NCBI GenBank assembly: GCA_040878005.1
Contig: JBBDMW010000044.1
Coordinates: forward strand, 1 to 14,030
Source: JBBDMW01 sp040878005
GTDB lineage: Bacteria; Chloroflexota; Dehalococcoidia; Lucifugimonadales; Lucifugimonadaceae
DNA: 14,030 nucleotides
Reading direction: 5' to 3'
Under the pieces are notes generated by a model. The model was not told where the DNA came from, made no database searches, and was given only the letters and a program-made list of their open reading frames with translations. The position numbers and the translations under genes are program-made. Each line of letters begins with the position of its first letter. The first letter of the stretch is position 1. Of this stretch, positions 1 through 7,145 are shown piece after piece.

Positions 1-104
1 CTATCCCCAACAATCACACAACATTACTTATGCGACACTACACTAGTTTCATCGCGCTCGCGGGTGTTTATCTGCCCTGATCGCTGCCTCATGTATTACC
101 TCCC

Positions 105-116
105 TACCCGCGGGTA
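105..116. repeat. 12-bp perfect palindrome
   Basis: TACCCGCGGGTA is a perfect palindrome. It lies about 40 bases past the stop of the minus-strand gene at 154-417, in a stretch (1-153) where I see no gene. It could be a protein-binding site or chance; nothing else supports a role. Confidence 0.3.
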
Positions 117-153
117 CTTTGCTCCTCGTTCATCTCAGGCCTCAAACCACTAA

Positions 154-417
154 TCATCCGAACGGCAGGCCTCGTGGCGGTGTACAGCGAGGTGGAACCT
201 TGAGGTGTAGCCATGTGAACCGTTTCCTGGCCGACCGGAATCCGGAGTTGGTGAACGACGCCGGGAGTGCAGCCCCGCATTCATCAGCGGTGGCAGCGAA
301 TCCATCCAGCAACTGCACAAAGTCCGCATGCAGGAGACCGTTGGGAGGCCATCCCCGACCTGCGACGTGCAGTTCATCATGAGACCCGCAGGACATGCAA
401 CGCCGGGGCGCTTCCAT
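154..417 (-). CDS. hypothetical protein, coupled to upstream USP gene
   Basis: An 87-residue frame whose ATG lies three bases past the stop codon of the tandem USP gene (stop 421-423), so it could be translated by coupling; the end of the USP gene offers only a weak GGTGA as a ribosome site. Codon use looks coding, with G or C often in the third position. The N-terminus has one CxxC pair (C8, C11) in an MSCGS context, followed by a probably helical stretch (about residues 30-48) and a basic C-terminal third. I do not recognise a family, and a single CxxC pair is not enough to call a zinc site. It may be real or a chance frame; the overlapping plus-strand frames look less protein-like. Confidence 0.42.
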   Translation of the reverse strand: MEAPRRCMSCGSHDELHVAGRGWPPNGLLHADFVQLLDGFAATADECGAALPASFTNSGFRSARKRFTWLHLKVPPRCTPPRGLPFG

Positions 418-420
418 AGT

Positions 421-1251
421 TCATTCGATCACCGGACCCACGTACTCAACCGGAGGTACGACCATGGTTGGTGAGGAGGAATGGCAGACAACATGATCTG
501 CCACGCTGCCGCGCCTGGATGGGCCAATTCCGGTTGCACCGATGCTGGCAAGGACAATCACCGCATTCGCAGACCGGTCTGCGTAAGCAACGATCTGGTC
601 TTTTGCCTCACCCCTCACAAGCACAAGATCAACCTCGATCCCCTGCCGTTCGGCATCCTTCGCCGTCACCTCAAGATCTCTGGCCAGGTTGCCGTCTGCA
701 GTATCTTCTGAAACGTGCAGCAGTACCAGACGGGAGTCACACTCGCGGCTGAGTTCTACGGCATGGGCCAGGCCTGCGGCACCGATCTCTGAGCCATCCA
801 GTGGCGCAACCACCATTTCTATTTCTGGATAAGGCGACGTGGAAGGTTTCACTACCAGCACCGGCACATTCGATAGCCGGAGAACTCTGCTGGTCACACT
901 GCCGAGCAGCGTGCGTGCTATTCCGCTCCTGCCATGACTGGCCATAACGATCAGGTCCGCTGCCATGGCCCTGGATTCACGATCAATCTCGGTGGCAGAA
1001 TCACCAGCAAGAATAGAAGTGGCAGTCCTGGGCGTGAGAACACCCGCGTTCTCCCGCGCCTGCGCGAGTGATCGCTGCGTCGCATGATCTGGGTGGTCCA
1101 CTTTAGGATCCGCTCCATGAGGCAGGACCGTCACCAGGTTCAACCATGCTCCGGTTTTCCGGGCGATCAGTATCGCCCAAGGGACAGCCGCATCAGCCAG
1201 CTCAGAGCCATCAAGGGGAACCAGAACCGTCTCATAGGATGGAGATCTCAC
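421..1251 (-). CDS. tandem universal stress protein (two UspA domains)
   Basis: Two Usp domains in one chain, each opening with a typical strand (VLVPLDGSE near residue 9 and VVAPLDGSE near 147). Each ends in a nucleotide-loop motif of the G-2x-G-9x-G-S type: ASHG then nine residues then GS in domain 1, ASIG then nine residues then GS in domain 2. Both have Ala in place of the first Gly, and domain 2 has Ile where His is usual. ATP binding is therefore plausible in both halves, by family knowledge. Usp proteins are cytoplasmic and help cells endure stress or arrest. Start choice: a GTG at 1255-1257 is possible but sits only two bases from an AGGAG. The second GTG, at 1249-1251, lies eight bases from the same AGGAG, so I prefer it; the protein is then 276 residues. 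A hypothetical gene follows three bases after the stop. Confidence 0.93.
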   Translation of the reverse strand: MRSPSYETVLVPLDGSELADAAVPWAILIARKTGAWLNLVTVLPHGADPKVDHPDHATQRSLAQARENAGVLTPRTATSILAGDSATEIDRESRAMAADLIVMASHGRSGIARTLLGSVTSRVLRLSNVPVLVVKPSTSPYPEIEMVVAPLDGSEIGAAGLAHAVELSRECDSRLVLLHVSEDTADGNLARDLEVTAKDAERQGIEVDLVLVRGEAKDQIVAYADRSANAVIVLASIGATGIGPSRRGSVADHVVCHSSSPTMVVPPVEYVGPVIE

Positions 1252-1347
1252 CTGCACTACTCCTGAAACGTGGTCTGCCAGGTAAAGGCCGGAACTGCTC
1301 GAAAAGCCGTGATAACGACTGGTATCGCTTCAGTGTGAGCAAACAAG

Positions 1348-1381
1348 AACCCTCCGACCTAGAAAGACCGGAGGGTTTTTT
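1348..1381. terminator. rho-independent terminator, probably bidirectional
   Basis: A 7-bp perfect stem (CCCTCCG 1350-1356 with CGGAGGG 1369-1375) with a 12-base loop. Six T follow on the plus strand (1376-1381), and reading minus the stem is followed by TTCTTGTTT. It lies 10 bases past the stop of the minus-strand membrane protein gene (1391-2134), so it most likely ends that transcript and separates it from the USP gene. Confidence 0.75.
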
Positions 1382-1390
1382 AGAGCCTGG

Positions 1391-2134
1391 CTAGTGCGCC
1401 GGAGTTGGGATCGTTGTTCCGATCCCTGCCCTGACCTCCCGTTCAGCCTTCCTGGCTTCGCTCTGGGCAGTCCGTGTCAACTGCATGCCGCCCAGGGTGG
1501 CGAAAACTCCTGCCACCGTGAACATGAAGCCCAGCCCCACGAATATGCTCCACGACATGAAGTGGGCAAGTCCGGCCTGGTAGTCGGCGTTCACCCCTCC
1601 AGCCAGTTGAGCAAGCAACCCAAAGGCGAGAGGGCTCCAAGCCTGGTCCCGTGCGGGTCCCTCCAGTGGGTGCATCCTGTCATAGTCGGTAAAGTACCGG
1701 CCCTCGCCCGGAACGTCGTATGTGCCTGCCTCGTACACCGTACCCTGGTACTCAACGCCCTCTTCCAGTGTCACCGTCTGCGTGCCGTGCAGGACGTGAT
1801 ACGTGATCAGCGCGTTCTGCACCATCAACTCGTCCGGCGTGTTCACCAGGGGGTCGTTGGGGTCAAGGTTGCCCCGGTTCAGCGGAAAAGACCAGTCGTT
1901 TTCGAGGAGCGAAAGAATTGCATCGCCGCTCTCCCTGCTGCCCCGGTCGATGAAGTTGCCATCTTCGTCGTAGGAAAGGGTTATCCCCTGGGCTTCATAT
2001 ACCGCGCTCAAGGCGGTAAGGCCTTCATTGGCCTTGAGGTATAGAAATCCTCCTAGGGCCATTCCCACGATGCCCCCAACGACCAGGACGAGGCCTGCCA
2101 TTGAGATCAGGTTCAGTTGCCTTAACTGTGCCAT
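1391..2134 (-). CDS. two-pass membrane protein, function unknown
   Basis: 247 residues. A hydrophobic segment at about 10-33 and another at about 190-216 flank a long polar domain (34-189) that should lie outside the membrane. The C-terminal tail (217-247) is charged, with an Ala/Arg/Glu-rich helix, then a Thr/Pro-rich end. The external domain is acidic, with several DP/ND/GE turns and no cysteine, so disulfides and Cys metal sites are absent. The ATG is preceded by GGAGGA at a five-base spacing, a strong ribosome site. It stands alone: its own terminator follows, and its 5' side faces a 600-base gap. I do not recognise the family; the layout (short anchor, extracytoplasmic domain, anchor, cytoplasmic tail) is compatible with a sensor or scaffold, but that is speculation. 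Confidence 0.85.
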   Translation of the reverse strand: MAQLRQLNLISMAGLVLVVGGIVGMALGGFLYLKANEGLTALSAVYEAQGITLSYDEDGNFIDRGSRESGDAILSLLENDWSFPLNRGNLDPNDPLVNTPDELMVQNALITYHVLHGTQTVTLEEGVEYQGTVYEAGTYDVPGEGRYFTDYDRMHPLEGPARDQAWSPLAFGLLAQLAGGVNADYQAGLAHFMSWSIFVGLGFMFTVAGVFATLGGMQLTRTAQSEARKAEREVRAGIGTTIPTPAH

Positions 2135-2543
2135 CTGTGTCCTCCATCCCCTGCAGTCTGAAAGCTGTCCATAGCCTCCACGGCTGCATGAGGTTTTCCT
2201 GTTTCACCGTGCTAGAGGTACCTTCTGACCAGGATGGTCACGGCCGCCTGGTCTGAACCGGGCCCGTTAAGTACCGCTACTGCGACCGATCTTAGGCCGA
2301 GTGGTGTGAGGAATTCGCGGAACCAGACCGCGACAAGTGAAGAATTTGTGAAATCCTTTTCACAGGCACTTCGTTGCGGTTTGGCAGACTGCAATTTGGT
2401 CCTTGTTTCAGGCGCAGTGAAGTGAACTGAAGGGGTATGAGCCACCACGGTGCTCTGTGCGCATGGCGTTGGCCCGCTCCTCATCCACCTCCACAGGCAG
2501 GTCTACAGCCAAGACCCCCCCATAGCCTGTTCATGGAGGACGT
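2135..2543. other. intergenic stretch, no gene seen
   Basis: Roughly 400 bases between the start of the minus-strand membrane protein and a possible plus-strand ORF at 2544. Short frames exist on both strands but have no ribosome site and implausible composition. It should hold the promoter of the membrane protein gene, but I cannot point to convincing -35 and -10 boxes. Confidence 0.5.
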
Positions 2544-2870
2544 ATGAATCGATCCGCACATCACCTGTCACAGCCTCTGAATGAGAATGGCCCCGCTACC
2601 ACGTTGAGCGTTGCATCCGGCGCGCACCTTACCTCACCAGCAGACGGCCCAAATGAGTCCTCTCGCCGTAAAGCAACAGGCGGTCGCAGGTGGGATCGTT
2701 CGCATGCTATCCAGCTCCTCGCACAGATCCTCCACGCGTTCGCTGGTGCCTGGTTTCCTCGTTCAGGTTGCGATGCGTCTCAGCGCGCTCACAAGCTCTT
2801 TCGGGTCACAGTCCTTCTGCAGGAACTCGTATGCGCCGGCCTCGAGGCTGGGGAGGAGATAATTCCGTGA
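2544..2870 (+). CDS. doubtful small ORF with a strong ribosome site
   Basis: 108 codons starting four bases after a good GGAGG (2535-2539). This ribosome site is the only real support. The product is Ser/Ala/Arg-rich and low in recognisable structure, and its last 108 bases run antisense through the 3' end of the response regulator gene (2763-3206), which is a clear gene. It could be a short peptide gene, the remains of a gene whose 3' part was replaced, or chance. Confidence 0.2.
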   Translation: MNRSAHHLSQPLNENGPATTLSVASGAHLTSPADGPNESSRRKATGGRRWDRSHAIQLLAQILHAFAGAWFPRSGCDASQRAHKLFRVTVLLQELVCAGLEAGEEIIP

Positions 2871-3206
2871 AACGGTGAATATGATGATGCCTACGTCTGA
2901 CATGTCGCGCTTTATGATACGAGCCGCCTCTATGCCGTCCTGGCCGGGCATCTGGACATCCATGACCACAACATCAGGCTTCAACTCGAATGTCATGGCC
3001 ACAGCCTCAACGTCATCACGGGCTACCCCGACCACGTCAACGTCGGCATACGTTCCAAGGAATCCCGCAAGCCCGCTCAAGATGGCCTCGGAGTCATCGG
3101 CGATCAACGCCCTGATGGCTCCGCCAACATGATCGTCTACATTCTCGACAGCCGGAATTTGGCTGGCATCAGATACCAAATCGTTACGCGGGTATTGCGT
3201 GTTCAT
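2763..3206 (-). CDS. receiver-only response regulator (CheY/NarL-type REC domain)
   Basis: 147 residues, of which about 31-147 form one phosphoreceiver domain. Visible landmarks are the acidic pair D37-D38 (ALIADDSE), the phospho-acceptor D83 in VVMDVQMPG, T111 in FTVS and K131 in LQKD, so all key residues are present. The sequence is closest in feel to NarL/FixJ receivers, but there is no helix-turn-helix: the protein stops right after the last receiver helix. About 30 residues precede the domain; the ATG has no obvious ribosome site, and I found no better start before residue 31. No histidine kinase lies in the window, so it is an orphan here. It would act as a phosphorylated switch or as a partner of another protein; the target is unknown. 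In-frame sequence after the stop looks weakly protein-like but does not resemble a NarL DNA-binding domain. Confidence 0.9.
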   Translation of the reverse strand: MNTQYPRNDLVSDASQIPAVENVDDHVGGAIRALIADDSEAILSGLAGFLGTYADVDVVGVARDDVEAVAMTFELKPDVVVMDVQMPGQDGIEAARIIKRDMSDVGIIIFTVSRNYLLPSLEAGAYEFLQKDCDPKELVSALRRIAT

Positions 3207-3402
3207 AGTGGGCGCAGACCACTTCGAATCTCTTTGATGGGATGATGAGCCTGAGGGTGTTTGGTTGGATGGAAACGTCAGGCTTCATTGTCTGAAATGT
3301 TACTTTCATCCGGTTCAGTTGGATGACTGCTGCCGTGAGGAATAGGCCCATTGACATCGGACCTTCTGGATCGGTGCTGAGCGTGTAGTGGCGCAGGCTG
3401 AC
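3207..3402. other. divergent intergenic region
   Basis: Lies between the minus-strand response regulator and the first copy of the long direct repeat. With the repeat leader (3403-3543) it makes about 340 bases without a convincing gene. It must hold divergent promoters, but I do not see clear boxes. Confidence 0.45.
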
Positions 3403-3925
3403 GGAGGCACATGCAGGTTGCTCACAAAACTCTCATACGGGCCCGCTACTCACTCATGCGTGCGTCACGCCGGCGGGCCTAGGCTGGAAACGTACGAGGC
3501 ACGGTTGCACATATCCAGTTTTAGAAACGGAGGCATCAGCAACATGGCACCACGAGTCCTTATCCCAGTAGAGCGCGGCGTTTCTGCTGCGCCGCTGATC
3601 GCACAGGCTCAGGAAGAGTTCGGCCCAGGCATGGACATGTTCCTTGGTCATGTCCACACAAGGGACGCGCTGACACCTGAAGAGGAGCGAGAACTCTCCG
3701 CCCTGTTCCAGGAGGCCTATGCGGCGCGACGTGCCGGCCTTGCAGTTCGCGTTGTTACGGTAGAAGCAGATGGTCTCCAGGAAGGTGTTTCCGCCCTCGA
3801 CAGGACCATAGGAGCAGATGTTGTGGCGGTTCGAGACGGTGCTCCCTACACGGATCACCTCGAACTTTGCTTTGTGGAACAGAGAGAATCAGTCGGCGTG
3901 AGTCGAGGTATGACACTGAGGAGTG
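3403..3925 (+). repeat. long direct repeat, copy 1 (leader plus USP-like gene)
   Basis: This stretch matches 11341-11863 at a constant offset of 7,938 bases, with no insertion or deletion that I can find. It covers 141 bases before the ATG (about 19 mismatches by my count) and about 380 bases of coding sequence. Similarity fades after about 3925. The conserved leader implies that regulation was duplicated together with the gene. Confidence 0.85.
3451..3462. promoter_or_regulatory. dyad in repeat leader (copy 1)
   Basis: CACTCATGCGTG, which is the perfect palindrome CACTCATGAGTG of copy 2 (11389-11400) with one changed base. It lies about 80 bases before the ATG. A regulator-binding site is a guess based on symmetry and its retention in both copies. 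Confidence 0.3.
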
Positions 3926-4341
3926 CTATTGCGGCGCAGTGGGGACTAGATCGCGGTGATCAAGAAATGGCTGCAGATGCTCGAGGGCCCTTCAACAGTC
4001 TTCGGAATCTTCACACGCCTCTCATGCCCTGGAACCCAACTTCATGGTTTCGCCACTGCAGGTCTGGAACACTCGCAAGAGCGAAGATAAATGCTCAACT
4101 AAGCGGCGGGAGCTACACCATGGAAACAACCCCAACCCATGTATGCAGATGTTTCACGTTAGAAGAGTTGAAGTTTGTGATGGCGCGTGCCCGCTGCGAC
4201 GGCAGCGTTGTGCTTTCTCACATGTGCGGCGCTGACGGACAGGAATTTTGTGACCATGTTGTGCCTGCGGCGGTGGCTGGTCAGGTTGTTGAGAAGATAG
4301 AAGCGGGGGAATTGGCTTACGCCGCAAATCAGAAAATCTAA
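3544..4341 (+). CDS. degenerate USP-like protein fused in frame to a Cys-rich tail
   Basis: 266 residues from the ATG that follows GGAGG at a ten-base spacing; an upstream extension of the frame to 3388 runs through the repeat leader and is unlikely. Residues 1-115 look like a Usp-type alpha/beta fold: strand RVLIPVE, helix, strand near FLGHVH, helix of the TPEEERELS type, strand AVRVVTV, helix, strand DVVAVRDG. The usual G-2x-G-9x-G-S nucleotide loop is missing after the last strand, so ATP binding is doubtful. This part is nearly the same as the paralogue at 11482-11943 (about 11 differences in 113 residues). From about residue 127 the two diverge: the paralogue soon stops, while this one runs through a low-structure linker into a 73-residue Cys-rich segment that has its own ribosome site (see 4120-4341). 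The fusion may be real or the result of a lost stop codon. Confidence 0.75.
   Translation: MAPRVLIPVERGVSAAPLIAQAQEEFGPGMDMFLGHVHTRDALTPEEERELSALFQEAYAARRAGLAVRVVTVEADGLQEGVSALDRTIGADVVAVRDGAPYTDHLELCFVEQRESVGVSRGMTLRSAIAAQWGLDRGDQEMAADARGPFNSLRNLHTPLMPWNPTSWFRHCRSGTLARAKINAQLSGGSYTMETTPTHVCRCFTLEELKFVMARARCDGSVVLSHMCGADGQEFCDHVVPAAVAGQVVEKIEAGELAYAANQKI
4120..4341 (+). CDS. possible separate Cys-rich small protein (alternative start)
   Basis: An internal ATG, in frame with the USP-like gene, follows GGGAG at a seven-base spacing. Starting here gives 73 residues with five cysteines (C9, C11, C26, C36, C44), two nearby histidines (H7, H34) and a helical C-terminal end. The Cys/His spacing could hold a metal, but matches no named motif I know. 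The paralogue of the upstream part ends before reaching any such segment, which favours this being an independent gene that the upstream frame now reads into. Confidence 0.45.
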   Translation: METTPTHVCRCFTLEELKFVMARARCDGSVVLSHMCGADGQEFCDHVVPAAVAGQVVEKIEAGELAYAANQKI

Positions 4342-4432
4342 CCTGGCATATACGACCCTGGGCAAGCCAGCGCAGGCATATAACCCATAAAAACCTCACG
4401 CCGGTGGCGCATATATTCATACCCACACCCCC

Positions 4433-4819
4433 GTGGCCACTGATAATCGCTATTGGAAGCCGGGTGGGGATCACCATGTTCGGCTGATCAATCAGACGTT
4501 AATCATGACAGCGCCAGCAGGAAGGGGAGAAGCGTTGATTACGAGGTACGCTCCACAGGTCGCAACCGCGGACCTCCAGGATGCTCTACTGGAATACGTT
4601 GCGAACAGGGAAATGGGCATCGGTGGCGATATGATCTGGCTTGGGTACGGCCTGGGAGAACGACGAATTGAGTGGCTGATGGATCAATTGAGGCATGGTG
4701 AGGACGTCGTTCCGGATGTGTACTGCGACTACCTGAGAATTCCGAGAGAGGCCCTGCATGCCGATGTGGTACGGACGCTTGAAAAGCCAAGGCTGGGCGG
4801 ATCGGCCATGACTGCATAG
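4433..4819 (+). CDS. hypothetical protein
   Basis: 128 residues if started at the GTG 4433-4435, or 104 from the ATG at 4505-4507; neither has a clear ribosome site, so the start is open. The region after the second start looks truly coding, with a strong purine-first codon pattern and sensible composition. It reads as a mainly helical, acidic soluble protein, with a GIGGDMIWLGYGLGERR stretch near the middle and a Tyr/Asp-rich VYCDYLRIP segment near the end. No signal peptide or membrane segment. I do not recognise the family. It sits between the USP-like fusion gene and a CBS protein on the same strand, with a hairpin region (4832-4857) after it. Confidence 0.6.
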   Translation: MATDNRYWKPGGDHHVRLINQTLIMTAPAGRGEALITRYAPQVATADLQDALLEYVANREMGIGGDMIWLGYGLGERRIEWLMDQLRHGEDVVPDVYCDYLRIPREALHADVVRTLEKPRLGGSAMTA

Positions 4820-4831
4820 GCGGCATGTATC

Positions 4832-4857
4832 GGCGGTTGCCGCCAATCCAATTGGCG
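4832..4857. repeat. two overlapping, mutually exclusive hairpins
   Basis: GGCGG/CCGCC (4832-4836 with 4840-4844, 3-base loop) and CGCCAAT/ATTGGCG (4841-4847 with 4851-4857, 3-base loop). They share 4841-4844, so only one can form at a time. They lie 12 bases past the stop of the hypothetical gene and about 150 bases before the CBS gene. There is no T tract, so simple intrinsic termination is not supported. Confidence 0.4.
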
Positions 4858-5010
4858 AAGCGATAAGACTGGCACAGAAGTGGCGGTCGTTGGCGGTGGG
4901 GCTGTGGTGCATCATATTTTACTCATGGATACCCTAGGGCTTTCACGATGTTGTCACGCCAGCAGTGGTCTACTTCCAAGGTCAGCCAACCATGACCAAA
5001 GGAGACTGCG

Positions 5011-5526
5011 ATGACCATGAAAGCCCTGAGCAAGCGCGCTGAGGATGTGATGAGCGCGCCGCCAGTGACTGTGGATGAGCGTGCATCGATGGCTGACGCC
5101 GCCCGGGTGATGGTCGAAAAGAACATCGGCTGCCTTCCGGTGGTGAACAGCGAAGGCGACTTCATCGGGATGGTCACCGAGCGCACGTTCCAGGCCGAAC
5201 TGGCCGGACTAAGGCCGGATTCGTCCAGGTCCGAGTACGAACGGTTGATTGAACAGATGTGGATCAACCCGATGAATCTCTCTTCCATCTCAAACGTGAG
5301 CTTCGAGTCTGTACGGAAGGGCCCGGTAACTTCAGGAATGATCGAGGGGCCAACCTGTGCTCCACAGACTCAGCTGTGGGAGGTGGCTGAGCGCCTGTTC
5401 AAGAGTCACCTGAGCCACATTGCGGTTGTAAAAGATGACAAGCCAGTGGGGGTTATCGCCCGCCATGACTTGCTCAAGGCATACTTCGACGAAGCGACGC
5501 AGGCGTCTGGCGGCTCCTTAGGTTGA
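5011..5526 (+). CDS. CBS-domain pair protein
   Basis: 171 residues. CBS motif 1 spans about 8-60 (AEDVMSAPPVTV, then the ARVMVEKNIGCLPVV core, then FIGMVTERTF). CBS motif 2 spans about 105-158 (GPVTSGMI start, LSHIAVV core, VGVIARHDLLKA end). The 40-odd residues between them are longer than usual. CBS pairs form a Bateman module that binds adenosine nucleotides, by family knowledge; with no attached catalytic domain this is a stand-alone sensor. The ATG follows AGGAG at a six-base spacing; a second ATG two codons on is a worse fit. A strong hairpin terminator follows about 100 bases after the stop, so it is probably the last gene of its transcript. CBS proteins of this sort often sit beside Usp genes in stress or dormancy gene sets. 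Confidence 0.92.
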   Translation: MTMKALSKRAEDVMSAPPVTVDERASMADAARVMVEKNIGCLPVVNSEGDFIGMVTERTFQAELAGLRPDSSRSEYERLIEQMWINPMNLSSISNVSFESVRKGPVTSGMIEGPTCAPQTQLWEVAERLFKSHLSHIAVVKDDKPVGVIARHDLLKAYFDEATQASGGSLG

Positions 5527-5855
5527 AGATCTGCAGTTAGAACTCTCCCAGGTGGGGATTCTGCAGACTTCGGCCTGGTGCCTTACGTCAGAAAGAGCCT
5601 GGGCAGTTGCGATGGTGATGGCCATGCGATGATGGCAGGGACATGCCTTGCCCCGGCCATCATCGCTTGGTTTTCAGTTAGCTTCAGAATCGTCAGGATC
5701 AGTAGTCAGCTATGCGCACGTTCGAGGCGTCCGAGTGACTTCGGCACCCCGGCATAATCGATGGTCAACTCTTAGGTAGTACACCGAAACCCTGACACAC
5801 GTGACCGTTTAACCTCCGGTCGCCAGGGCCGGTCTGCGCTCCTGACATCTTGGCG
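5527..5855. other. convergent intergenic region
   Basis: Lies between the plus-strand CBS gene and the minus-strand USP gene. It contains the terminator hairpin at 5626-5674. I see no gene in the remaining part. Confidence 0.5.
5626..5674 (+). terminator. strong hairpin terminator after CBS gene
   Basis: An 11-bp perfect stem (GCGATGATGGC 5626-5636 with GCCATCATCGC 5656-5666), extended inward by GGG/CCC after one mismatch, and followed by TTGGTTTT. It lies between converging genes and probably ends the CBS transcript. Confidence 0.65.
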
Positions 5856-6278
5856 TTACTGATATGAGCGTCCGGCCGGTGGGACCACGATCACCGGGTG
5901 GCCGGAGGACCGGATCACCTTATCGGCCACGCTTCCCAGCGCCCAGCGTTTCAGACCTCCCATTCCTCGTGTGGTCATGACGACCATGGCGCTGTCACTC
6001 GCCTGGAGTTCTTCCATGATCCTGACAGCCGGTTCTCCCACCGCGGCGCGGGCGTGGGCCTTGAGCCCTAGGGTCGCCGCCTGGTTCACGAAACCAGCCA
6101 GGTATTCCTCGGCCTGGCGCCTCTCCTCTGAGATGCCGTATCCGACGCCGGGACCGGCAGCCACGTAGTAGGAAACCGCCGTGGCTTGCACAAATACCAT
6201 ATCGGACTGGGAGGGTTCGGCGATGTCGAAGGCAACCGGAACGGCGCTTTCAGCGCGTTCGGAGCCATCCAGAGGCAC
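5856..6278 (-). CDS. second Usp domain of a frameshifted tandem USP
   Basis: 140 residues in its own frame, starting at a GTG that encodes the Val of the domain-opening strand (IVVPLDGSERAESAVP). A complete Usp domain follows, ending in a good nucleotide loop: TTRG, nine residues, then GS, followed by VIVVPP. The opening strand is already under way before the GTG, in the same frame, so the true domain begins near 6290. No ribosome site is seen. It is best read as the C-terminal half of the gene that starts at 6868, separated by a frameshift in the G/C run 6292-6304. The intact homologue at 10054-11073 has the same two-domain layout. If the shift is a sequencing error, this is one intact gene 5856-6868. 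Confidence 0.8.
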   Translation of the reverse strand: MPLDGSERAESAVPVAFDIAEPSQSDMVFVQATAVSYYVAAGPGVGYGISEERRQAEEYLAGFVNQAATLGLKAHARAAVGEPAVRIMEELQASDSAMVVMTTRGMGGLKRWALGSVADKVIRSSGHPVIVVPPAGRSYQ

Positions 6279-6868
6279 AACGATAAGGTCTGGCCCGGGG
6301 CCGGATGTATGGTCATCACGGGGATGGATGAAGAGCGCAGCACACGGTCTGTCACGCTCCCAAGGATGCCGCGTGCCAGCGATGATTCACGCCGGGTGGC
6401 CATGGCAATCATGTTTGCCTTGACCGCCCCGGCGGTTCGTATGATCTCTTCGGCAGGGGATCCCACCTGCACGCTTGTGGTGACGGCGATTCCTGAGGCG
6501 TCAAGGGATCGTGCACGGTTGACGAGGTATCTCTGGGCCTGCTCAACCGCGTAGTCGACCATCTGCGTGCCGAAGGCAGGTGGTACGTCCGGGTTCTGGT
6601 CATGCTCCATCGGGGGCGCCACGCCGCCCATGCCTGTCGAGCCGATGGCGACTGTCTCCCACCCGGGCCTGTCATAGCGCGCCGTGCCTGGGGCAATGCC
6701 TGGACGGGCAGTGGCTCCAGGCAACTCTATCGTGTGAGGGTCGACAACAGAAACCAGGTGAACATCCGCGCCTAGGGCTCGGGCGAGGTCAGTAGCCCAG
6801 CCGCCAATTCGCTCCGCTGTCTCTGACCCATCCAGAGGGACAAGTACTTTGTTGAACATATTGAACAT
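6086..6868 (-). pseudogene. first Usp domain of a frameshifted tandem USP
   Basis: Residues 1-190 from the ATG at 6866-6868 form a Usp domain: opening strand NKVLVPLDGSETAE, a long variable insert (about 45-105), then an ending ATRR, nine residues, GS and DRVLRSSSIPVMTIHP. In that loop the second conserved Gly is Arg, as in domain 1 of the gene at 10054, so this half may not bind ATP. After about residue 190 the frame turns into Pro/Arg-rich nonsense on top of the true second domain (5856-6278). The start is uncertain: AAAGG lies 12 bases before this ATG; longer frames begin with ATG at 6917-6919 or TTG at 6944-6946, without ribosome sites. The break lies in GGCCCGGGGCCGG (6292-6304), where one missing base would restore a single chain of about 340 residues. 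Confidence 0.75.
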
Positions 6869-7145
6869 TTCAACGCGCTGCCTTTCATCCAGATCCGCCG
6901 TTTGACGTGATTGCATCATGCGGGCGTGCGGTGTTCTCCCGGACAAGGCTAGTAGGGATCAAGTGAGCGGCATGTGAGCAGGCGGGCATGGATCATGTTG
7001 GGAGCGTGAAGATTTCAAATATTGAGCATCAATACTTCGGGGCCTTCACCCCGGTGCAAGGTCAAAGAGCGCGGCAACGCTGGTCGAGTGGAAGAATGAT
7101 TGCCGATCCACTGGGGACGACACGATCAGACCGTGGCACTGGTCG

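Noticed and set aside
1394..2044. Plus-strand frame, 216 codons
   Set aside because: Antisense to the membrane protein gene, which has a strong ribosome site, membrane segments and a terminator.
2212..2484. Minus-strand frame, 90 codons
   Set aside because: No ribosome site and no recognisable or well-structured sequence.
3388..3543. N-terminal extension of the USP-like gene to 3388
   Set aside because: It reads through the conserved leader; the GGAGG and ATG at 3544 are matched in the second copy.
7038..7053. CGGGG/CCCCG hairpin after the zinc-ribbon gene
   Set aside because: Five-bp stem, no T tract and nearly 100 bases from the stop; too weak for a terminator.
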